Shown one piece after another: positions 32,882-39,166 of a stretch of 39,166 bases of DNA. The DNA is from JAUIBE01 sp035267185 (GTDB taxonomy: Bacteria > Pseudomonadota > Gammaproteobacteria > Xanthomonadales > SZUA-36): contig DATFLY010000155.1 of assembly GCA_035267185.1 (NCBI GenBank), forward strand, positions 1 to 39,166, in the 5' to 3' direction. The position numbers and the translations under genes were made by a program. The number at the start of each line of letters is the position of its first letter. Position 1 is the first letter of the stretch. The notes beneath the pieces were generated by a model, which saw only the letters and a list, made by a program, of their open reading frames with translations, searched no databases and was not told the DNA's origin.

Positions 32882-33352
32882 AACAGCATTCCTTGTCAGA
32901 TTGAATTTGGCTGATTATGTTAACCAATGTTGCTTACCTGGCCCATGGCCAGTTTGATTCACGTAAGGCCTGTTCAGCTGTCAGAAAAATGCTTGTCATT
33001 CCGGAAATTGACGAACGCGTCATCCTGGAAATTAACCAATACGTCATCCCGGAAATCGCAGAGCGATTATCCGGGACCCACTTTCACGCGAGGCGATTAG
33101 GGTGATTGTGGATCCCGGGCAGGGTTTCGGTTTTACCTCAACCCTCCCGGGATGACGGGGCGAGGATGTCATCCCGGAAATGAACAAATACGTCATCCCG
33201 GAAATCGCAGAGCGATTATCCGGGACCCACGTCGCGGCGAATCAGTCACGTTTGCACTCAGAACCAACCGTCTTTCAACCTTTCGCCGCACCACACCATC
33301 TGCTGATCTACACGCAATAGCCGCAACGTCCACAGACAAATATTCTGTTGGC
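32882..33352. other. Gene-free gap with repeats, before the Mo hydroxylase operon
   Basis: No coding sequence is supported. 32882-32994 holds the upstream region of the decarboxylase gene and a small palindrome CTGGCC-CAT-GGCCAG (32938-32952). 32995-33230 is a cluster of GTCATCCCGG-type repeats (separate entry). 33231-33352 must contain the promoter of the downstream + strand operon; no convincing -35/-10 pair was found. An open frame that runs through the repeats into the next gene (from 33152) is best explained by the repeats lacking stop codons. Confidence 0.7.
32995..33230. repeat. Cluster of GTCATCCCGG REP-like repeats
   Basis: Five direct copies begin with GTCATCCCGGAAAT or a one- to two-base variant: 24-base units at 32995, 33019 and 33168, and two identical 39-base units at 33043-33081 and 33192-33230. 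The long units are palindromic: the GCAGAGC / GCGATT centre is flanked by ATCCCGG and CCGGGA and they end in ACCCAC. Between the groups, 33108-33156 is an inverted relative, GTGGATCCCGGG ... CCCGGGATGAC, with a different centre (AGGGTT / AACCCT stem). The arrangement is of the REP/BIME kind. No transposase gene is adjacent. Confidence 0.9.
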
Positions 33353-33829
33353 ATGAGCAAATTCACACTGAACGGCAAGCCAGCCGAGTTTGATGGCGAT
33401 TCATCCACTCCTCTCCTCTGGGTCATTCGTGATCACCTCAATCTGAAAGGCACGAAGTATGGTTGTGGCATTGGCCAGTGCGGGGCCTGCACGGTTCACC
33501 TTGACGGCAAGGCTGTTCGCAGCTGCGTCACGCCTGTCACAGCTGCCGAGGGCCGGTCGATTACCACCATTGAAGGCCTGGCACCCTCTGAGAACCAGCT
33601 TCACCCGGTGCAAATTGCCTGGCTGGAAAATGACGTTCCGCAGTGTGGTTACTGCCAGGCGGGCCAGATCATGGCAGCTGCCGACCTTTTGTCTCGCGAA
33701 CCCAATCCGAATGACGACACCATTGATGAACAAATCACCAATATCTGTCGCTGTGGCACATACGTGCGTATTCGAAAGGCCATCCACAGGGCCGCTGAGT
33801 TAAGCGCCGACAACAAGGCAGTGTCCTGA
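33353..33829 (+). CDS. 2Fe-2S subunit of a molybdenum hydroxylase (IorA-like)
   Basis: Electron-transfer subunit of a xanthine-oxidase-family enzyme. The 158 residues hold all eight cysteines for two [2Fe-2S] clusters: Cys38, 43, 46 and 58 (GCGIGQCGACTVHLDG) and Cys98, 101, 132 and 134 (CGYCQAGQIM; CRCGTY). ATG 33353 begins MSKFTLNGKPAEFDGDSSTP, the normal family start; 67 more codons are open upstream but run through repeats. It is followed after one base by the large subunit. No FAD-binding subunit is encoded, as in isoquinoline 1-oxidoreductase and related aldehyde dehydrogenases, which pass electrons to a cytochrome or other acceptor. Confidence 0.93.
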   Translation: MSKFTLNGKPAEFDGDSSTPLLWVIRDHLNLKGTKYGCGIGQCGACTVHLDGKAVRSCVTPVTAAEGRSITTIEGLAPSENQLHPVQIAWLENDVPQCGYCQAGQIMAAADLLSREPNPNDDTIDEQITNICRCGTYVRIRKAIHRAAELSADNKAVS

Positions 33830-33830
33830 G

Positions 33831-36083
33831 ATGGCGGTAATGGCGAAAGATGTAGTCTCCCTGAGCCGGCGTCGGTTTCTCGTCAGTGGACTGACCGCCG
33901 CGGGCGGATTTGCTGTTGGGATTCCAGGCTTTATCCTGGCGAGCGATGACGCTTCCGTCGGCGGCAAGCTCGGGTTTTATGTTGAGATCAGGCCAGATAA
34001 TTCGATTGTCATTGGCGATGCCCAGCCGGAAATCGGGCAGGGTGTCAGAACTTCTCTGCCCATGCTGGTCGCTGAAGAACTGGAGGTGCCGTGGGGGAAC
34101 GTATCGCTGTCACCTTTACCGCTTGGCCTTACATGGGGTGAAGATGGTCATACCTGGACATATGGACCCCAGGGGGCAGGCGGCAGTACCAGCGTTACTG
34201 ATGGATGGGTCTATTTGCGCGAAGTCGGCGCTACTGCAAGACAATTGCTGATCCAGGCTGCCAGCGAGAGATGGTCGGTATCGCCCGGTCAATGCCACGC
34301 AGAAAATGCCCACGTGATTTGCAACCAACTCGGGCAACAGTTCAGTTATGCAGAACTGGCATCCGCGGCCGCCGCGCTGCCGATGCCAGAAACGGCACCA
34401 GCATTGAAGCCATTATCTGAACACAAGATTATTGGTACCCCCCAGAAGGTTATCGACGCACGCGATATCGTGACCGGCAAGGCTCGCTATGGCATTGATA
34501 CCGACGTCCCCGGAATGAAGCATGCTGTCATGCTCAGGGCGCCGTCACTCGACAGCCAGGTGGAATCATTCGATGACAGCGAGACGCGAAAGGTTCCTGG
34601 TGTTACGCATGTGTTTTCCATTGCAGGTCCGGGTGCAACTGAGCCATACCTCATTCTGGCAGCCGGAGTCGCTGTGGTTGCCGACACATTGTGGGCCGCC
34701 ATGGAAGGCCGGAGAAAATTGAAGGTCGAATGGACTGAAAGCCCCTGGGCTTCGGAAAGCACCGATTCATTCTGGGCTCAGACTGATGAATTACTGGAAG
34801 GTGAAGGGCAGGTGGTTCGCGATGATGGAGATTTTCAGGCCGCCATGGCAGCGGCCTCGAGCCGATTGACTTCGCGCTACAAGGTGCCGTTCGTGAATCA
34901 TGCGCCACTTGAACCGCAAAATTGCTACGCCGATGTCAAACAGGACAGCGCGCATATCATTGCCCCAACCCAGTCACCAGGCAGTGCCCAGGTGAGGGCC
35001 GCTACTGTTACCGAACTGGAGCGTAATAACATTCTTGTCGAAATGACCCGGGTGGGCGGGGGATTCGGACGGCGTCTGACGGTGGACTACGTGGCCGAAG
35101 CCGCCATTATTTCGCAAAGAATCGGCGCGCCGGTGAAACTTCAGTGGAGCCGGGAGGATGATGTGCAGCATGATTACTATCGGCCCGCCGGACAACATGA
35201 GCTGGCCGCTGGCGTGGATGAGAACGGTAAAGTCACAGCCTGGACACATCGCCTGGCAAGCGCCAGCAAATATTACCGGCGGTCCAATGTTGCCGCCGAG
35301 GACATGTACAGTCCTGAAATGTATGTTGACGATTTTCCCGCTGCGATCATTGATAACCTCCAGTACGAATGGCTGGCGGTCAATTCCGGCGTGCCACGTG
35401 GATCGTGGCGTGCACCGGCGCACACCGCCAATGCTTTCGTGGTGCAGTCTTTTATCGACGAAATTGCTCACGCGACGGGCAGGGACGCCCTTGAGTTAAG
35501 GCTTGAGCTATATGGCGAAAATCGTGAGCTGGAATATGGCCAGCACGGTGGTCCAACATTCAACCCATGGCGATTGTCGCGGCTCCTGAAACAGGTAGCC
35601 AGTGAAATCGACTACGAACGTGAGCGCCCCGAAGGCGTGGGTGTGGGCATCGCCTCGCATTTCACTTTTGGCGGCTATGCAGCACATGCGATGGAGGTTG
35701 CCGTCAGCGATTCCGGTGATCTCGATATTCGTAGAGTGGTGGCAGCAGTAGATTGCGGCGTGGTTGTAAACCCGACCGGTGTTGAAGCGCAATTACAGGG
35801 TGGCACCATTGACGGACTCAGCACTGCCCTGAACCTGGAAATTACTTTCAAAGACGGGCAGGTGCAGCAGAGTAACTTCGATGACTATCCAATCGCTAAA
35901 ATGGCGCAGATTCCACGGAACATTGAATGCCACATCATGCCTTATGGCGATGAGCCTACCGGAATGGGTGAGATGGGTATCCCGACAGCCGCACCTGCGC
36001 TCACCAATGCCATTTATAACGCCTGCGGCGTGCGTATTCGTGATTTACCCATTGCCGACCAGCTGAGGAAACAGCTAACGTAG
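33831..36083 (+). CDS. Molybdopterin-binding large subunit of a molybdenum hydroxylase (IorB-like)
   Basis: Catalytic subunit that hydroxylates an aldehyde or N-heterocycle using molybdopterin cytosine dinucleotide. The 750 residues begin with a Tat signal (SLSRRRFLVSG, then a hydrophobic GLTAAGGFAVGIPGFILA), so the enzyme with its Fe-S partner probably works in the periplasm. IorB-type landmarks: PEIGQGVRTSLPMLVAEEL, VGGGFGRRLTVDYVAEA, SGVPRGSWRAPAHTANAF, and MGEMGIPTAAPALTNAIYNA with catalytic Glu714. A second ATG at 33840 is possible. Substrate unknown: isoquinoline-like heterocycles and aldehydes are both possible. The next genes encode its XdhC- and MocA-type maturation proteins. Confidence 0.94.
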   Translation: MAVMAKDVVSLSRRRFLVSGLTAAGGFAVGIPGFILASDDASVGGKLGFYVEIRPDNSIVIGDAQPEIGQGVRTSLPMLVAEELEVPWGNVSLSPLPLGLTWGEDGHTWTYGPQGAGGSTSVTDGWVYLREVGATARQLLIQAASERWSVSPGQCHAENAHVICNQLGQQFSYAELASAAAALPMPETAPALKPLSEHKIIGTPQKVIDARDIVTGKARYGIDTDVPGMKHAVMLRAPSLDSQVESFDDSETRKVPGVTHVFSIAGPGATEPYLILAAGVAVVADTLWAAMEGRRKLKVEWTESPWASESTDSFWAQTDELLEGEGQVVRDDGDFQAAMAAASSRLTSRYKVPFVNHAPLEPQNCYADVKQDSAHIIAPTQSPGSAQVRAATVTELERNNILVEMTRVGGGFGRRLTVDYVAEAAIISQRIGAPVKLQWSREDDVQHDYYRPAGQHELAAGVDENGKVTAWTHRLASASKYYRRSNVAAEDMYSPEMYVDDFPAAIIDNLQYEWLAVNSGVPRGSWRAPAHTANAFVVQSFIDEIAHATGRDALELRLELYGENRELEYGQHGGPTFNPWRLSRLLKQVASEIDYERERPEGVGVGIASHFTFGGYAAHAMEVAVSDSGDLDIRRVVAAVDCGVVVNPTGVEAQLQGGTIDGLSTALNLEITFKDGQVQQSNFDDYPIAKMAQIPRNIECHIMPYGDEPTGMGEMGIPTAAPALTNAIYNACGVRIRDLPIADQLRKQLT

Positions 36084-36110
36084 CAGTCCCCTGACTGTCG
36101 GAGCGCTGAT

Positions 36111-37190
36111 TTGCACCTGGGTACAGCTGCATTGCTGGAATTTTATTCGCGTCATCGCGATGACGACGCGCTGGTCCTGGCGACCATCACTTCCACTGAA
36201 GGATCCACCTATCGTAAACCGGGCGCGATGATGCTCATCGCATCCGATGATACTTATGAAGGCCTCATTTCCGGCGGTTGCCTGGAAGGTGACCTGCTGG
36301 CACACGCAGCCGAAGTGTTTAGTCAGGGCAAACCAAAACGCGTGGTCTACGACATGCACTCTGACGAGGACCTGGTGTGGGGCCTTGGTATCGGTTGTGA
36401 CGGGATCATCGAACTTCTGTTGACGCGCCTGAACCATGATCAGCACAATGAACTCCTGGGTGGCATCAGTCGTTCACTCGATCGGCGGAACCCCGTTTGC
36501 CTGGCCCTGGTTACAGAATCAAATGATCCGCCATTGCCGGTCGGCAGCCTGGCCGCCCTGGATGAGTCCGGCCGGAAAATGGGCCATGAAACGCTGTTGC
36601 AGCTAATGGTTGCGATCAATGACTGGCCAGGTGGGCGATATTCCCAGGTCAATCGAGCCGGAGTTGAATTCAGCCTGGTCAACCTGGAACCGCGGCCCCG
36701 GCTATTGCTTTGCGGGGGCGGGCCTGATGCAAGACCGCTGGCACAGCAGGCTGGCTTACTGGGCTGGGATTGCGTGGTGGTTGATCATCGGGCCACTTAT
36801 GCCTGCGCGGAGCGCTTTCCGGCCAAAACTGAGGTCATTCTGTGTCGTCCAGAGGCGCTTCAAGAAATGGTGACATTGACCGAAGTCGATGCCGCCGTGA
36901 TCATGAGCCATCACCTGGAAAGTGACGCAAAGTACCTGCAGCAGTTGGCACCCATTGCTGAACAGGGAGCTCTCCGATACCTGGGTGTTTTGGGGCCGGT
37001 GGCGCGTCGCAATCGTTTGCGCGAAATGGCGGAATGTCCGGATGTGTTGGTGCATGGCCCTGTTGGCCTCGACATCGGCGCTGAATTACCGGAAGCCATT
37101 GCACTTTCCGTGGCAGCAGAAATCCATGCAGTATTGAATCAGCGCGATGGGCAATCACTCACCACGGGGCCGGTTGGCGATGTATCCTGA
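36111..37190 (+). CDS. XdhC/CoxI-family molybdenum-cofactor insertion protein
   Basis: Chaperone that binds and sulfurates molybdenum cofactor and inserts it into xanthine-oxidase-family enzymes. The 359 residues comprise an N-terminal XdhC domain (LVLATITSTEGSTYRKPGAM; LISGGCLEGDL; GLGIGCDGIIELLL) and a C-terminal Rossmann domain (LLLCGGGPDARPLAQQAGLL; VDHRATYA; then MSHHLESDAKYLQQL and YLGVLGPVARRNRLREM). The start is a TTG at 36111 with a good GGAG seven bases upstream; no ATG fits. It comes 27 bases after the large subunit and overlaps the MocA-like gene by 11 bases, so the four genes form one operon. Confidence 0.94.
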   Translation: MHLGTAALLEFYSRHRDDDALVLATITSTEGSTYRKPGAMMLIASDDTYEGLISGGCLEGDLLAHAAEVFSQGKPKRVVYDMHSDEDLVWGLGIGCDGIIELLLTRLNHDQHNELLGGISRSLDRRNPVCLALVTESNDPPLPVGSLAALDESGRKMGHETLLQLMVAINDWPGGRYSQVNRAGVEFSLVNLEPRPRLLLCGGGPDARPLAQQAGLLGWDCVVVDHRATYACAERFPAKTEVILCRPEALQEMVTLTEVDAAVIMSHHLESDAKYLQQLAPIAEQGALRYLGVLGPVARRNRLREMAECPDVLVHGPVGLDIGAELPEAIALSVAAEIHAVLNQRDGQSLTTGPVGDVS

Positions 37191-37791
37191 CGCAGCGGCT
37201 CCGGCTGCAAGTCTGGGCGCAATACTTCTCGCCGCTGGCAGTTCAAGCAGGCTTGGGCAGCCTAAACAGTTGGTGTCAATTGAAGGCGAACCTCTGGTGG
37301 TTCGACAGGCAAAGATGCTTGCTGCTCTCGGATTTGCTCGCGTGGTTGTTGTCACCGGCGCGGAGCATTCCCAGATCGCTAAATTGCTTGCAGACGTGCG
37401 GGTTCAATGCGTGCGTAACCCGGATTGGGAGGAGGGTATGGGCCGTTCGCTGGCTTGCGGGGTCAATGCCATGCCAGAGCGAGCCAGGGCTGCGCTGGTT
37501 TTGCTGTGTGATCAATGGAAAGTAATGAGTGACGACGTTGATCTTTTGATCAGTGCCTGGGTGGAAAATCCCCAGGCAGGGGTGGTTTCGACCTTTGACG
37601 TGTCGTCCGGACCGCCCGCCATCCTGCCGCGAGCAATGTTCCAGCGGTTGTCACGCCTCAAGGGCGACATGGGGGCGCGAAATATCTTGAAGCATTGGAA
37701 GGGAGAAATCATCCCTGTGCAGATCAGTAACGCAGGCGCTGATCTTGATCTGCCCGAAGACCTTGAAAAAATGGGGCCAGGTTCAAGCTGA
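37180..37791 (+). CDS. MocA-like molybdenum-cofactor nucleotidyltransferase
   Basis: Likely transfers CMP from CTP to molybdopterin to make the dinucleotide cofactor needed by the upstream hydroxylase. The 203 residues start with GAILLAAGSSSRLGQPKQL, the NTP-binding LAAGxSxRxGxxK motif, followed by VVVVTGAEH, RNPDWEEGMGRSLACGV and LLCDQWKVM (CDQP is more usual), and GDMGARNIL near the end. ATG 37180 gives the family start; an earlier one at 37147 is out of pattern. It overlaps xdhC by 11 bases. The last codons (MGPGSS and stop) are part of the left arm of a palindromic repeat at 37773-37809, so the natural C-terminus may have been altered. Confidence 0.9.
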   Translation: MYPDAAAPAASLGAILLAAGSSSRLGQPKQLVSIEGEPLVVRQAKMLAALGFARVVVVTGAEHSQIAKLLADVRVQCVRNPDWEEGMGRSLACGVNAMPERARAALVLLCDQWKVMSDDVDLLISAWVENPQAGVVSTFDVSSGPPAILPRAMFQRLSRLKGDMGARNILKHWKGEIIPVQISNAGADLDLPEDLEKMGPGSS

Positions 37792-37809
37792 TTCGCAGAA
37801 CCTGGCCCC
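37773..37809. repeat. 12-bp perfect inverted repeat between convergent genes, GGGGCCAGGTTC type
   Basis: GGGGCCAGGTTC (37773-37784) and GAACCTGGCCCC (37798-37809) are exact complements with a 13-base loop. The left arm overlaps the end of the MocA-like gene; the right arm ends 8 bases before the stop codon of the S8 protease gene on the other strand. There is no T-tract on either side, so it is a repeat more than a classic terminator, though it may stop both transcripts. The left arm differs from GGGGTCAGGTTC at 76-87 by one base. Confidence 0.85.
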
Positions 37810-37817
37810 TGGATGGG

Positions 37818-39166
37818 TTAGTTGTCTATGCCTGTTGGCACGATCGAAACTGTCATCTTCAGATCAGGTGACCCGGTGGTGTTATCGATCAGGGTGATCT
37901 GACTGAAAATCCACTCGTTTGCTGTGACCAGCGCAGGATCCGTCACTGTCGCCTCGACCGTGAATGATACGCAAGAGCTGGTTGCACCTTCATCATCTTC
38001 AAAACCGGTTGCCTGCAGCTGACCGGCTGGTGCGAGATCTATCTGGTTAGGGCCTGGTACATCCATGCTCCAGCCTCCTGGTGAAGGCGTGATGATTGTC
38101 CAGTTTGTCGCGACATCAAGCGTGCTGCAAACCGTGCGTGTCCAGGAGCAGACGCCGTTGCAATCGCCGGAGCGCATTGACGGCAGGTTGAGCGTGGCCG
38201 GGTCACCACCCGTTGCGGGGTTGGCTGCCAGCATGTTGTCAAAATTCTCATCCATAATGAGTCCGGCCAGTGCTGCTTTTTCCAGATCAATTGTGCCGGA
38301 ACCTTCGATATCAGGATTTGCAGGATCACCAAATTCATCCAGTCCACTGTGTGAAGTCATCATCATGGCCGATTTGATCTCGGCCGGTGACCAGTCAGGA
38401 TGTACCGCTTTTACCAACGCAGCGGCGCCGGCTGCATGTGGTGAAGACATCGAAGTACCTGTCAGAAATGCATATTGTGGAGGTGGACCAAGGTTGTCTG
38501 CATAAGCGGCAAAAATGTTTGTTCCTGGTCCGCCAAGATCGGGTTTGGTAACGTCGAAATTGTTAGGGCCACGGGAGGTGCCCGAGTTTGCCCAACTTCC
38601 CAGGTTGTCATCGAACAGGTACTGGGAAGCAGCTTCCATGGTGACCATGGTTCCGGGATTCGCAATGATGTGGTCCCGCAGCGCTTCACCGTCTCCTGTT
38701 CCAATCATCAGGGAAGGAATGCTCGCTGCCTCAATTCCCCCCATTGAGAAAGGAATATCCGACAAGTGGTTAAAAACGATAACGGCCACGGCACCGGCCG
38801 CTTCGGCATTGGTGACCTTGTCCGCAAAGGGACACCCGCCGCGGCTGATCAGAGCAATTGATCCGTCGAACTCGTTTCCACCAGGCCAGGCATTGCAACC
38901 CTCGAAGTTGGCGGCGTCGATCGCGCCAGCCCAAAGGATTTCATCGTTGACATCCATTCCGTTAAAGTTATTTTCAGCGCCGAGCTGACCCCACATGTCC
39001 TGCAGTCCGGCAGGACCTCCGTTGACAGAAACGTCGTTCTTGTTCAGTCGATTGTGGGTCTGGTTGGCAACGGTCATGATCCAGGGTCCCCGGTGACCTA
39101 CTGTGGAAGCACCGGGGCCGTTGTTACCCGCAGAAGCGGATACAAGGATCCCGGCATTGAACATAT
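37818..39166 (-). CDS. S8-family (subtilisin-like) serine protease, C-terminal part
   Basis: The gene runs off the right edge of the window, so the N-terminus with the catalytic Asp and His is not seen. About 449 residues are present. SASAGNNGPG holds the oxyanion-hole Asn; a PA-domain-like insert follows (SIALISRGGCPFADKV, AVAVIVFNHLSD, ASIPSLMIGTGDGEAL), then FLTGTSMSSPHAAGAAALVK with the nucleophile Ser and HPDWSPAEIKSAMMMTS. A beta-rich tail with Cys pairs (DCNGVCSWTRTVC; SSCVSF) ends at PTGIDN and a TAA at 37818. In related proteins that I recall, this last segment (LKMTVSIVPTG) leads into more sequence, so the stop 8 bases from a palindrome may be a truncation. The product is presumably secreted. 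Confidence 0.92.
   Translation of the reverse strand, partial: MFNAGILVSASAGNNGPGASTVGHRGPWIMTVANQTHNRLNKNDVSVNGGPAGLQDMWGQLGAENNFNGMDVNDEILWAGAIDAANFEGCNAWPGGNEFDGSIALISRGGCPFADKVTNAEAAGAVAVIVFNHLSDIPFSMGGIEAASIPSLMIGTGDGEALRDHIIANPGTMVTMEAASQYLFDDNLGSWANSGTSRGPNNFDVTKPDLGGPGTNIFAAYADNLGPPPQYAFLTGTSMSSPHAAGAAALVKAVHPDWSPAEIKSAMMMTSHSGLDEFGDPANPDIEGSGTIDLEKAALAGLIMDENFDNMLAANPATGGDPATLNLPSMRSGDCNGVCSWTRTVCSTLDVATNWTIITPSPGGWSMDVPGPNQIDLAPAGQLQATGFEDDEGATSSCVSFTVEATVTDPALVTANEWIFSQITLIDNTTGSPDLKMTVSIVPTGIDN

Noticed and set aside
32995..33230. CRISPR array, suggested by the regular 24-base period
   Set aside because: Units abut without constant-length spacers, the 39-base copies are identical palindromes, and no cas gene is near.
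33152..33352. Upstream extension of the 2Fe-2S subunit
   Set aside because: The extra 67 residues are translated from REP-like repeats (HPGN repeated) and are absent from the family; ATG 33353 gives the standard N-terminus.
33831..37791. The Mo hydroxylase operon as a novel system
   Set aside because: Small subunit, large subunit, XdhC and MocA form a well-known set; only the substrate is unknown.

Overview
This is a chromosomal segment of an unidentified gammaproteobacterium. The conserved blocks point there: ftsY divergent from rsmD-coaD-ferredoxin-ggt, an overlapping mutY-yggX pair, and ubiE-ubiJ-ubiB. The TonB-dependent receptor, Tat-exported molybdenum hydroxylase, paired exported amidohydrolases, M23 and S8 proteases and an ole-type cluster suggest an aerobic, probably aquatic heterotroph near the Xanthomonadales/Chromatiales side of the class. 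That placement is inference; no rRNA or tRNA gene was seen. Nearly all of the window is coding.

Layout. 1-3161: intergenic hairpins, a terminator, and a TonB-dependent receptor (-). 3431-7709 (-): ftsY, mutY, yggX, an AraC-type regulator, a DUF1761 membrane protein and a DUF4287/DUF5655 protein. 7792-13024 (+): rsmD (with terminator), coaD, ferredoxin, gamma-glutamyltransferase, an M20 amidohydrolase and a putative lipoprotein. 13032-15697 (-): two translationally coupled amidohydrolases, one lacking its metal-binding HxH. 15795-18473 (+): a small protein-kinase-like protein and an exported M23 peptidase with a duplicated C-terminal domain. 18508-22348 (-): an oleA-oleC-oleD-like cluster with no oleB, divergent from an Sfp-type phosphopantetheinyl transferase (+). 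23312-24395 (-): a small membrane protein and a TetR regulator, each preceded by the same palindromic operator. 24433-28692 (-): ubiE-ubiJ-ubiB followed by a coupled sulfotransferase-like gene. 28793-31320 (+): a cation/proton antiporter and an AsmA-like protein. 31367-32881 (-): a group II PLP decarboxylase. 32882-33352: a repeat-rich gap. 33353-37791 (+): a two-subunit molybdenum hydroxylase with XdhC- and MocA-type maturation factors. 37818-end (-): the C-terminal part of an S8 protease.

The most interesting system is the ole-type cluster. OleA keeps all four known catalytic residues at the spacing of the characterised enzyme. The OleC-like protein has an eroded ATP-binding loop and no lysine where the adenylation-family catalytic lysine is expected, and the OleB beta-lactone decarboxylase is not encoded here. 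The pathway may therefore end in something other than the usual long-chain olefin. A second theme is repeats at gene ends: a perfect 24-bp inverted repeat encodes the tail of UbiE and forms a terminator-like hairpin inside the ubi operon, and a related palindrome sits at the mocA/S8-protease junction. A different REP-like family fills the gap before the molybdenum hydroxylase.
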